This document shows, piece by piece, positions 17,859-25,636 of a stretch of DNA of 64,000 bases. The notes under the pieces are model-generated. The model was not told where the DNA came from and made no database searches. It saw only the letters and a program-made list of their open reading frames with translations. The stretch comes from Terriglobales bacterium (lineage in GTDB: Bacteria; Acidobacteriota; Terriglobia; Terriglobales; Acidobacteriaceae), in the NCBI GenBank assembly GCA_015654835.1, contig JAATGG010000205.1, forward strand, positions 1-64,000. Direction: 5' to 3'. The stretch's first letter is position 1, and each line of letters begins with the position of its first letter. Made by a program: the position numbers and the translations under genes.

Positions 17859-19178
17859 TTAGATGGCTTCGCCAGCCAGACTGTTTGGATGCGTCGCCGT
17901 GATTCGTACCTGCCGGTAACTGCCGGGCGCGGGCGCGATGGGTTGCGCATCCGTGAAATTGACGGGCTTGTTCTGGCTGCTGCGGCCTGTCACCTGCCCC
18001 CGTGCCGGGTTGTGGCCTTCGACCATTACTTCCATGATTTCGCCCAAGTGCCTGGCGTAATTGACGCGTTGAATTTCGCGTTGACGGTCAAGCAACACTT
18101 TAAGCCGGGCGACCTTCTCCGCTTCCGGAATGGAATCGATCATGGTCAACGCCGGAGTGTTGGGCCGAGGCGAGTATTTGAATCCGAACACGCAATCGTA
18201 CTGCACCTGGGCGAGAAGGTCCATGGTTTGAATGAAGTCGTCCGGAGTTTCGCCGGGGAAGCCGACAATGATGTCGGTGGAGAGCGAGATGGCGCGATGG
18301 GCTGCCTTGATCCAGGCGATGCGTTCGAGATACCAGTCGCTTGTGTACTCGCGGGCCATCATCTTGAGGATGCGCGAAGAGCCCGACTGCACGGGCAGAT
18401 GGACGTGGTCGCAAAGCGTGGGCACGGCGTCGATGGCCTCGACGATGTCGCGGGTGAAGTCGCGGGGATGACTGGTGGTGAAACGGACGCGGCGGATACC
18501 CCCGACCTGGCCGACGGCGGCCAGCAATTCGGCGAAGCTCGACTTCCCTTCCGGATCGCGATAGCTGTTGACGTTCTGGCCGAGCAACTGGATTTCGGTA
18601 TAGCCGAGATCGGCGATGCGGCGGGCCTCGGCGAGGACGGAAGACGAACCGCGGCTGCGCTCTTTGCCGCGCGTGTAGGGGACCACGCAATAGGCGCAGA
18701 ACTTGTCGCATCCCTCAATGATGGTGATGTAGCCGCGATAGGGATTTTTGCGCGCGGTAAACTCGGTCTCGAAGGTTTCGTCGGTCTGACGGTCGTCAAG
18801 GCCGGTGATGTGGGTCTCGCCTGCCTCAAGGCGGGTGAGCATCTCGGGAAGCTTGCGGTAGGAGGCGGAGCCTGAAACGAGCGAAACGTATGGTGCCCGC
18901 TCGAAGATCTTTTCGCCCTCCTGCTGGGCGACGCAGCCCAAGACGCCGAAGCGCTTGCCGGCTTTGTGCAGCTTTTTGTAGTCGTTGAGGCGGTTGAAGA
19001 CCTTTTGCTCGGCTTTGTCGCGGATGGAGCAGGTGTTGTAGAGGATCAGGCCTGCTTCTTCTTCCGACTCGACCTGCCGATAGCCCTGCTGGCAGAGTGT
19101 GCCAATCACCTTTTCGGAGTCATGGGCATTCATCTGGCAGCCGAAGGTCTCAAGGTAGAAGGTTTTCTCGGTTGCCAT
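17859..19178 (-). CDS. miaB: tRNA-2-methylthio-N6-dimethylallyladenosine synthase MiaB
   Basis: This 439-residue radical-SAM methylthiotransferase modifies i6A37 of tRNAs reading UNN codons. The N-terminal cluster-binding cysteines lie in FGCQMNAHDSE, NTCSIRDKAEQKV and GVLGCVAQQEGE. The radical-SAM CxxxCxxC is in GCDKFCAYCVVPYTRG. A C-terminal TRAM domain follows (MEVMVEGHNPARGQVTGRS). The substitution-free NTCSIRDKAE block distinguishes MiaB from RimO and MtaB. It is the first gene of a probable two-gene operon with the bifunctional nuclease. Confidence 0.96.
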   Translation of the reverse strand: MATEKTFYLETFGCQMNAHDSEKVIGTLCQQGYRQVESEEEAGLILYNTCSIRDKAEQKVFNRLNDYKKLHKAGKRFGVLGCVAQQEGEKIFERAPYVSLVSGSASYRKLPEMLTRLEAGETHITGLDDRQTDETFETEFTARKNPYRGYITIIEGCDKFCAYCVVPYTRGKERSRGSSSVLAEARRIADLGYTEIQLLGQNVNSYRDPEGKSSFAELLAAVGQVGGIRRVRFTTSHPRDFTRDIVEAIDAVPTLCDHVHLPVQSGSSRILKMMAREYTSDWYLERIAWIKAAHRAISLSTDIIVGFPGETPDDFIQTMDLLAQVQYDCVFGFKYSPRPNTPALTMIDSIPEAEKVARLKVLLDRQREIQRVNYARHLGEIMEVMVEGHNPARGQVTGRSSQNKPVNFTDAQPIAPAPGSYRQVRITATHPNSLAGEAI

Positions 19179-19346
19179 AGCAATCCCAAGTATAGCCCGG
19201 AGGGAAGCGGAACCGAAATCTCCGATGGCGGGCGGGCGTGGGAGATGTGGTATTTTTGACTTCCCTTCCTGCTCCGAAGTGATTTAATCTCACGCCACTG
19301 CCGCGAGCCGGAAAGAGGGGCGGAGAATACCGGAAGGAGGCTACGG

Positions 19347-19757
19347 ATGCCGATTGAGATGCAAGGGCTGGCACCGCTGCTGCAAGTGTTCGATATGCCC
19401 ACGTCGATCCAGTTTTACCGGGATGTGCTGGGATTCGAGGTAACTCAGAGGTCCAAGGCGTTGTCGGACAATCCCGACGATGTGAACTGGGCCATGTTGC
19501 GGCTGAACGACGCCATCCTGATGCTGAATACGGCTTATGAGCCGGAATCCCGGCCACCCACGCCGGATGCGGCGCGGTTCGCCGGGCACGCGGACACGGG
19601 ACTCTATTTCGGCTGTCCGGATGTGGATGGAGCTTACCGGTTTCTACTGGGCAAGGGCCTGGACGTGAGGGAGCCGGCGATTGCTCCTTATGGCATGAAA
19701 CAACTCCATGTGACCGATCCAGACCGATACCGCCTTTGCCTGCAATGGCCGGCTTGA
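19347..19757 (+). CDS. VOC/glyoxalase-fold protein
   Basis: This 136-residue single-module protein has the vicinal oxygen chelate fold: an N-terminal beta-alpha unit LQVFDMPTSIQFYRDVLGFEV and a C-terminal unit CPDVDGAYRFLLGKGLDV ... GMKQLHVTDPDRYRLCLQ. The typical C-terminal metal ligand Glu is not obvious (LCLQW), so catalytic activity is doubtful. Starts at ATG 19347 with AAGGAGG a few bases upstream. It is divergent from miaB and convergent with the cytochrome gene. Substrate unknown. Confidence 0.8.
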   Translation: MPIEMQGLAPLLQVFDMPTSIQFYRDVLGFEVTQRSKALSDNPDDVNWAMLRLNDAILMLNTAYEPESRPPTPDAARFAGHADTGLYFGCPDVDGAYRFLLGKGLDVREPAIAPYGMKQLHVTDPDRYRLCLQWPA

Positions 19758-19768
19758 GCCCCAGGCGC

Positions 19769-20152
19769 TCAGGGTTCGCGCAGGCCGGTATGCAGATAGG
19801 CAAGCAGCGCCGCCATCTGGTCGTCGGTAAAGCGGCCGGCGAAGGACGTCATCATGCCTCTGCCTGCCAGGACTACGTGCCGGACTTCGGCGTTGGTCGC
19901 GGGCGCTCCACTCGGCAATTTGGAGTTTTTGAAGACGGAGTGCAGATCCGGGGGAACCTTTTTGAGGGCGAGGTCGTTGTCGCGATGGCAATGGGCGCAA
20001 CGGACGGCATAGAGATGCTCGCCTTCTGCCTCCTGCGGCGTGAGGGGCGGCTCGGAATGGCATCCGGCAAGAGCGATGGCTGTGGCCACGGAGAAAACGG
20101 CCGTGGCCCATCGCAGCAGGTGTGGACTGACAGGAACGTCGATCGGTTTCAT
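19769..20152 (-). CDS. Monoheme c-type cytochrome, predicted lipoprotein
   Basis: This 127-residue exported cytochrome has an N-terminal hydrophobic stretch ending in IALAGC, a lipobox that predicts lipid anchoring. The heme site is CAHCH (VRCAHCHRDND) and the probable axial Met is in GRGMMTSFAGRFTD, followed by the final helix MAALLAYLHTGL, all typical of class I cytochrome c. It lies 94 bases downstream of the superoxide dismutase gene on the same strand and may be expressed with it. Electron partners are unknown. Confidence 0.85.
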   Translation of the reverse strand: MKPIDVPVSPHLLRWATAVFSVATAIALAGCHSEPPLTPQEAEGEHLYAVRCAHCHRDNDLALKKVPPDLHSVFKNSKLPSGAPATNAEVRHVVLAGRGMMTSFAGRFTDDQMAALLAYLHTGLREP

Positions 20153-20246
20153 CCTTTTCCATTCCGGCTCGTTGCTTGAGGACTCGATGCTTGAGGAACG
20201 AACCGGGAGTCTCCGCGCCGCAGCCCTGCCCCGGCGCGGGATGTGC

Positions 20247-21008
20247 CTAGCCCAACTGGGAGGTGGCCTTGACCTTGATGCCGTCGGAGAAGCGGGAACT
20301 TACATAATCCCAATTGAGCACTTGGAAGAAGGCTTTGACGTATTCGACGCGGCGATTTTGATACTTGAGATAGTAGGCGTGTTCCCAGACGTCCACACCC
20401 AGAACGGGGACATGGCCGGCGGTCAGGGGGGTGTCCTGATTGGGAGTGGTTTCGATGGCGACACTGCTGTCGGGCAGCTTGACGAGCCATGCCCAGCCAC
20501 TGCCAAAGACGCTCAAGGAGGCGGCGGTCAGCTTGTCCTGGAAGACGGCCAAGGAGCCGAACTTGGTATCGATGGCCTTGGCCAATTCGCCGACGGGCGC
20601 GGTGCCTCCCTTACCCAAGGTCGGCCACCAGAAGGAGTGATTGGCGTGACCTCCACCATTGTTGCGAACCGCGGCGTGGGCAGACTCGGGGACGGCTGCG
20701 GGATTGGTGACCAGCTCTTCAAGCGTCTTGCCGGCCAGCTCGGGGTGCGCGGCGATGGCGGCGTTGAGGTTGGTGACATAGGCCTGATGATGTTTGTCGT
20801 GATGCAGGTGCATGGTTTCCGCGTCGAAGAAAGGCTCCAAAGCGTCGTAGGCATAGGGCAAAGGCGGCAGCTTAAACGGTCCCGCAGGGGGAGCGGGCGT
20901 GGCAGCGGTTTGCCCGCTGGAGAAACCCTCGGCCACAAGGGTCTCGGTCAATAGCAAGGCGGTTGCCGCGCCACCGAGGTGCTTGATTGCAGTACGCCGA
21001 TCCATCAT
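20247..21008 (-). CDS. Fe/Mn superoxide dismutase with Tat-like signal peptide
   Basis: Converts superoxide to hydrogen peroxide and oxygen. The metal ligands appear in HLHHDKHHQAYV (His), GGHANHSFWW (His) and GVDVWEHAYYLKY (Asp, His). The GGHANHS and DVWEHAYY blocks are typical of the Mn-type/cambialistic group. Unlike cytosolic enzymes it begins with MMDRRTAIKHLGGAATALLL, a twin-arginine-like export signal, followed by a Pro/Ala-rich linker, so the enzyme should act in the periplasm. The start at ATG 21008 is preferred, since GGAGG lies 11 bases upstream; the ORF-track start 18 bases earlier lacks a site. Confidence 0.93.
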   Translation of the reverse strand: MMDRRTAIKHLGGAATALLLTETLVAEGFSSGQTAATPAPPAGPFKLPPLPYAYDALEPFFDAETMHLHHDKHHQAYVTNLNAAIAAHPELAGKTLEELVTNPAAVPESAHAAVRNNGGGHANHSFWWPTLGKGGTAPVGELAKAIDTKFGSLAVFQDKLTAASLSVFGSGWAWLVKLPDSSVAIETTPNQDTPLTAGHVPVLGVDVWEHAYYLKYQNRRVEYVKAFFQVLNWDYVSSRFSDGIKVKATSQLG

Positions 21009-21115
21009 ATTTTGAACGACCTCCATGCTTTCGATGTATGAGGGGGGAGAAAGTCTGCGAAGAATTGGTGATGAGGGGGAATGTCAGGGGGGAGACGCGG
21101 GCTTAACAGCCGCCT

Positions 21116-22501
21116 TCATTCGCCGGGGATTCTGCCCGGCTCTTCGTTTATGTGTCCGTGGATTCCATGTATCCAGGTTGAGATGTCGTCTATGACTTGC
21201 ACTGCTACGTGACTCGGCTTTTGATAGTCGGCTGGCGTGCCGAGTCCGGGGCCTGCGGAACTGCTGGGCATAAAGAGGTGAAAGAGTCCCGGATAGACCT
21301 TGAAGCTCACTTCCGGTTTGCCCGAAAGTGCGTTCTTCCAACCGCTAAAGTCCGCCTCCGTCACTTGGTAGTCGCGATCTCCGCGCAGGATGAGCATGGG
21401 GACCTTCAGTTGTGCGGCGATTTGGGCGGGGGGATGATCTCGCAGGTCAAGGAAATAGGCCCCGGAGATTGGGGAACCAAGAATATTCAGCTTGGTGTCG
21501 GGGGCTAGATTGGGGTTCTCAATCTCCGTGGCCGACTGCTCCGCATCGTCAATTTGTTTCTGCGCCTCGGGACCGATGTTACCTTGGAGGCCGGCAACGT
21601 ATTTAAGCTGCTCAACGAGCGTCCGCTCAAAGGGGCGCGTACCGCCAGCCAGAATTATGAGGCCAGCTATCCCAGCGTCGCCCTGCGCGATCCTCGGCGC
21701 AAGCGTGCCTCCCAGGCTGTGCCCAAGCACGAAGATGCGGCGGGGATCGATCGCAGGCTGTTTCGACAGAAGTGCCGCTGCGGCCCGAGCGTCGATAACC
21801 GTCTCTTCGTTGACCGTAAACTCCGTAGGGAGTTCCTTGGCATACTGCAGCGTTCGCTTGTTGTAGCGGACGACGGCGATATTCCGACTGGCGAGCCCCC
21901 ATGCAATGTCTTTGAAAGGCTTGTTGGCGAGGATGGTTTCGTCCTGATCCTGAGGGCCGGACCCGGCGACCAGCACAACAGCCGGAAATGGTCCGATGCC
22001 GTTGGGCAGCGTCAACGTGCCGGATAGCAACCACGGCGCATCGCCGACGGTGATCGGCTGTTCGTGAAAGCTGGAGGGGTCGGCAAACGGCGGAGGAGTC
22101 CACGATACGGCAGGCTGCAACGGCAGAAAAAACAATCCGGCGACTCGGCCGCTCGAATCAAAGACCCATTTGATATTGAGCGTCGCCTTCTCGAACTTTG
22201 AAGTCACTAGAACGACGCGATAGCCCTGCACCTCTTGACTATGGGTGGTCTCAACCGATTGAAAAGCACCCGCCTGTCCGATCAGCCCGTCCCAGACCTC
22301 CGCCAGCTTCATGGCCGGCATCGCCGAGGTCATTGCTGGATCGAACTGCTTCACAACGGGACCGAATTGCCGCGCAGCCAACTGCCTGGTTAGATCTTTG
22401 GCTGTGTCTTCGAGATTGGGCGTAGCTTGCGGCGACGCAAACATGACCGCACCATATGCAACAGCACAGAGCAGAACGAACGCACTTCTGAGCGTCTTCA
22501 T
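21116..22501 (-). CDS. Exported alpha/beta-hydrolase with N-terminal DUF3887-like domain
   Basis: This 461-residue protein has a Sec signal peptide (LRSAFVLLCAVAYGAVMFASP). A DUF3887-like domain follows (about residues 30-130, LTRQLAARQFGPVVKQFD), then an alpha/beta-hydrolase domain. The nucleophile elbow is FVLGHSLGGTLAPRIA, with the acid probably in MLILRGDRDYQV and the His in YPGLFHLFMP. Bacterial proteins of this plan are serine hydrolases acting on esters or peptides; the natural substrate is unknown. GAGAGAT precedes the ATG. Confidence 0.85.
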   Translation of the reverse strand: MKTLRSAFVLLCAVAYGAVMFASPQATPNLEDTAKDLTRQLAARQFGPVVKQFDPAMTSAMPAMKLAEVWDGLIGQAGAFQSVETTHSQEVQGYRVVLVTSKFEKATLNIKWVFDSSGRVAGLFFLPLQPAVSWTPPPFADPSSFHEQPITVGDAPWLLSGTLTLPNGIGPFPAVVLVAGSGPQDQDETILANKPFKDIAWGLASRNIAVVRYNKRTLQYAKELPTEFTVNEETVIDARAAAALLSKQPAIDPRRIFVLGHSLGGTLAPRIAQGDAGIAGLIILAGGTRPFERTLVEQLKYVAGLQGNIGPEAQKQIDDAEQSATEIENPNLAPDTKLNILGSPISGAYFLDLRDHPPAQIAAQLKVPMLILRGDRDYQVTEADFSGWKNALSGKPEVSFKVYPGLFHLFMPSSSAGPGLGTPADYQKPSHVAVQVIDDISTWIHGIHGHINEEPGRIPGE

Positions 22502-22813
22502 TGGAAGTTATCTCTCCACGCAGAGTGCCATTGGAGCTATTTTTCTTGACCTGGAGTTACGGCACATTGCGAATATTTCTACGCTACTCCCAACAGCCGA
22601 TCAGGTAGGTGCAATTTCATAAATATGCAATTTCATAAATATTTGGATTGCGGCTTTGCGGACGGTCAGGCTCATGGGCAAGAATGTACCATGAATCCGT
22701 TGGCGATCATGCAGGGTATGTCGGGGACGCTGCAGTATCCTTGGCCGCTGATCTTGGCCGTTGCCCAGCGAACGGCTGGATGAACCGAGATTCTTCCCAC
22801 TCACGAGGCATCG
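22502..22813. other. Divergent intergenic region with tandem repeat
   Basis: About 310 bases between the divergent hydrolase and thioesterase genes. No coding frame is convincing. It is AT-rich around 22540-22650 and contains an exact 16-bp tandem duplication (see separate entry), so it probably carries the two promoters. Confidence 0.5.
22610..22641. repeat. Exact 16-bp tandem repeat
   Basis: TGCAATTTCATAAATA occurs twice head-to-tail without mismatch in the AT-rich divergent intergenic region. It could be a duplicated operator or a replication-slippage product. Confidence 0.85.
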
Positions 22814-23245
22814 ATGACAGCAATCAGCGAAAATCTAACGCCGATGGCCCATGCGGCGCAGAACCACTGCTTTGGCTGCGGCCAGGCAAATCCGACGGGG
22901 CTGCAACTGGAGTTTCTGCTGGCTGCCGACGAATCGGTGGTCTGCCTGGTGTCGGTGGCAGGCGCGTTCCAGGGACCTACCGGGTATGTGCACGGCGGCA
23001 TCATTGCCACCATGCTGGACGAGACGATGAGCAAGGCCGTGCGCGCCCACGGCTTGACGGCGATGACGCGGCACATGGAGGTCGATTACCGGAGGCCGGT
23101 TCCATCCGACACGCCGATCCGCATCGAAGGGCGCCTGCTGCGCAGCGAAGGCCGGAAGCATTGGACGGAAGCCAGAATTCTCGATGCCGGGGGGACAGCG
23201 CTGGCGCTTGGGAAAGGGCTGTTTATCGAGGTCCGGCCACGCTAG
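22814..23245 (+). CDS. PaaI-family hotdog-fold thioesterase
   Basis: This 143-residue protein is of the PaaI/THEM4-type hotdog thioesterase family, which hydrolyses acyl-CoA. The conserved GYVHGGIIATMLDETMSKA contains the HGG motif and catalytic acid of the family. The N-terminal NHCFGCGQANPTGL is a Cys-containing block common in this subgroup. The C-terminal strands (MEVDYRRPVPSDTPI, GRKHWTEARILD) complete the fold. It is an isolated gene, divergent from the hydrolase. Acyl substrate unknown. Confidence 0.85.
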   Translation: MTAISENLTPMAHAAQNHCFGCGQANPTGLQLEFLLAADESVVCLVSVAGAFQGPTGYVHGGIIATMLDETMSKAVRAHGLTAMTRHMEVDYRRPVPSDTPIRIEGRLLRSEGRKHWTEARILDAGGTALALGKGLFIEVRPR

Positions 23246-23312
23246 AGAGCATTTTCGGAATACACGTAAATTGCTATAGAGGCTCAGGAAGAGGTTCCGC
23301 TCAAGAAAGAAA

Positions 23313-23350
23313 GCCCCACCGCGCAACGCTGTCGGCGCACGCGGTGGGGC
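23313..23350 (-). terminator. Terminator of the flagellar gene cluster
   Basis: GCCCCACCGCG and CGCGGTGGGGC form an 11-bp perfect stem around a 16-base loop. On the minus strand it is followed by a T-rich tail (TTTCTTTCTT), as expected of an intrinsic terminator, 55 bases after the flgE stop. A second small palindrome (TCCGGC-TAG-GCCGGA, 23371-23385) lies just before it. Confidence 0.8.
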
Positions 23351-23404
23351 AAGTCGATCAAGGGCTTTTGTCCGGCTAGGCCGGATCGCTTTCAGGACTC
23401 AGGC

Positions 23405-24946
23405 TTAGTGGATCATGTTGATCGTTTCCTGGGTCACGGTATCGAAGGTGGTGACTGCCTTGGAGTTGGCCTCAAAGGCGCGCTGGGCGACGATCAGGTT
23501 GGAAAATTCCTGTGAGATGTTGACGTTGGAGGCTTCTGTCTGGCCGCCCTCAACCAAACCGCGGCCCCCTGTGCCCGCCACACCTGTGGAAGCATTGCCG
23601 GAAGCATTGGTCGCCTTATATTCGCTCGATCCCATGTCTTGCAGGCCCTGCTCGTTGTTCACGGTGGCAACCGCCAACTGGCCGATGGCCTGGGTCTGGC
23701 CGTTGGAGTAGCTGGCCAGGATGGTGCCGTCGGAACCGATGGTGAAGCTGTTGTTGTATTCGCCAGCCGGGAATCCATTCTGATCCTGGCCGGATTGGGC
23801 GGATGCGGCTACCGTCTGGCTGACGGTGCTGGAGCCGTTCGCGCCGTATAGATTCCAGGTCAGGTTCATCGGCGCCGCGCCATCGGAGAGGCCCGTGAAG
23901 CTGATGCCGCTCAAATTGCCTGAGGGGCTAACCAAATTGCCTGTTGAATCGAAGGTCAGCGTGCCCGAGGCATTGCTTGTGGACGCTGCATCCTGAATCA
24001 CGGTGCCGCTGGTCGCCGTAGCACCGGTAATCGTCAAAACGCCGCCTACAGAGGTGACTGTTACTGCGTTCGCACCGGTTGTTGCAATGCCGGCAGCCGA
24101 CAAGGCGCTATTCAGGGCCGTGGCATAGTTGTCTAGGCTCTCCCCTGGGGTGAAGGAGGGGACAGCCGTCGTCGCTGTGCCTCCGGCCGTTGCCGGCCCG
24201 GTGATGACGAGACTCGAACTTTTATCGACCGATCCGCCGGTGCCAAAGTCATAACTGACGGTGCTGGGTACGGTGCCGGCCGCGGACATGATGGGGGAGA
24301 CGGTTTGCGGCAGGGTGATGTTATAGCTCCACGTATTCGCCGCCGTCTTGCTGTAGGTGATGGTGGCATCGTAGGAGTTGCCCAGCGAGTCATAGACTTT
24401 AATGGTGCTCTGCGGGGAAGTCGCGCCGATTGCGTCGTTGGAGTTGAGGTTTTGCGTCGCGCTAAAAGTCGTAGTGGCGGATGGCATCATCACCTGTCCT
24501 GTAGGAAGGACGATGTCAGACAAGGTTCCGCTGGTGTTGATGACTCCATTGACACCCGGGTACCCCATCACAGCCTGCCCGTTGGCGCTTTGCAGGACAC
24601 CGCTGCTGCTCACCGTAAAGTTGCCGTTGCGGGTCAGGAATTCCTGTCCGCCGCCGCCATCCAATACAAAGAAGCCTGTTCCGTTGAGAGCCGCGTCAGA
24701 GTATACGCCGGCGACGATACTGCCGTTGGTGAAGTCCGTGGTGTTGGAGGCAACCTGCACGCCCGTGCCTACCTGAATAGGATCGCCCGATCCGGAGGAA
24801 CCCAACTCCTGCGCAAGCAGATCGCTGAAGGTCGTCGTCTGCGCCTTGTAGCCAGTGGTATTCATGTTGGACAGGTTGTTGGCGATGGTATTCAGCGCCG
24901 TCGAGTCGGCGTTAAGACCACTCAGGGGAATGTCGAAACTTGGCAT
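23405..24946 (-). CDS. flgE: Flagellar hook protein FlgE
   Basis: This 513-residue hook subunit is the flexible joint exported by the flagellar type III system and polymerised beyond the rod. The N-terminal rod-type helix is SFDIPLSGLNADSTALNTIANNLSN with the NLSN-NTTGYK signature. The C-terminal helix is SNVNISQEFSNLIVAQRAFEANSKAV ending in ETINMIH. The middle is the Thr/Ser/Gly-rich exposed hook domain, including SLGNSYDATITYSKTAANTW. It is the last gene of the cluster, 93 bases after flgD. Confidence 0.95.
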   Translation of the reverse strand: MPSFDIPLSGLNADSTALNTIANNLSNMNTTGYKAQTTTFSDLLAQELGSSGSGDPIQVGTGVQVASNTTDFTNGSIVAGVYSDAALNGTGFFVLDGGGGQEFLTRNGNFTVSSSGVLQSANGQAVMGYPGVNGVINTSGTLSDIVLPTGQVMMPSATTTFSATQNLNSNDAIGATSPQSTIKVYDSLGNSYDATITYSKTAANTWSYNITLPQTVSPIMSAAGTVPSTVSYDFGTGGSVDKSSSLVITGPATAGGTATTAVPSFTPGESLDNYATALNSALSAAGIATTGANAVTVTSVGGVLTITGATATSGTVIQDAASTSNASGTLTFDSTGNLVSPSGNLSGISFTGLSDGAAPMNLTWNLYGANGSSTVSQTVAASAQSGQDQNGFPAGEYNNSFTIGSDGTILASYSNGQTQAIGQLAVATVNNEQGLQDMGSSEYKATNASGNASTGVAGTGGRGLVEGGQTEASNVNISQEFSNLIVAQRAFEANSKAVTTFDTVTQETINMIH

Positions 24947-25039
24947 CGTGAATCTCCTCTTAGGTTAGGCACAGGCCTTGACGCCCGGCAGGTGAATAAA
25001 CTTGGTCGACCGAGATGCGGTGCGCCGGATATCCGGGGT

Positions 25040-25543
25040 CTAGGTTGAGTGGTGCCGTCCATTGAGGGCTTCGGCTACGGCGTGCGCCGCGGGCTTGCCT
25101 TCAGGAATGCTGAGATTGCCGGGAGCTTGTCGAATGGCAGCCGAAGTTCCGGCTCCCTGGCTGGCGGAAGAAACCTGGGGCGTCGCGCCGATATCGGCCA
25201 CGCCGTTCACCGACGCATTGATCGGACTTTTCACGGAACTGGCGTCAGGAGAAGCGCTCACTGCCGTCAATGCCGTCGACAGAGTCTGGTTGATGCTGAT
25301 CAACTGTTCCAGGCTGTTGACCTGGACCAACTGGTTGATGTACTCGTTGGGGTCGGTGTCCGCGGTGGGATCCTGGTTTTGCATCTCGGTCACCAGTAGG
25401 GTAAGAAAATCGTTGGCCGAGATGACGGCCGTGTCGTCGCTGGCGCTGCCGGCCGCGGCGGCCATCGGGCTCGCCGTCTTGCCCGTAGACGTTTGCGCTT
25501 GTGCCAAATGCTGGCTGAAGAGTCCTGCTGCTGCCGCTGCCAT
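25040..25543 (-). CDS. flgD: Flagellar hook-capping/scaffold protein FlgD, short form
   Basis: FlgD caps the growing hook so that FlgE can assemble. The conserved N-terminal block is ANDFLTLLVTEMQNQDPTADTDPNEYINQLVQVNSLEQL, an unmistakable FlgD signature. At 167 residues it stops soon after this region. The FlgD Ig/Tudor C-terminal domains that make most homologs about 220-240 residues are missing, and the tail is low-complexity. GGGAGG precedes the ATG. It lies between fliK and flgE. Confidence 0.9.
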   Translation of the reverse strand: MAAAAAGLFSQHLAQAQTSTGKTASPMAAAAGSASDDTAVISANDFLTLLVTEMQNQDPTADTDPNEYINQLVQVNSLEQLISINQTLSTALTAVSASPDASSVKSPINASVNGVADIGATPQVSSASQGAGTSAAIRQAPGNLSIPEGKPAAHAVAEALNGRHHST

Positions 25544-25636
25544 TTTGCCTCCCTGATCTCTTTCTTTCCGGTCCCACTGCGGTCCGGCTTGTTCCTGCGT
25601 TGTGGTGCCTGTTTGCCGCTCAGGCCCGTTCGCTGC

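Noticed and set aside
17646-18875. 409-aa plus-strand ORF
   Set aside because: Antisense to miaB and the bifunctional nuclease, both of which have clear family signatures.
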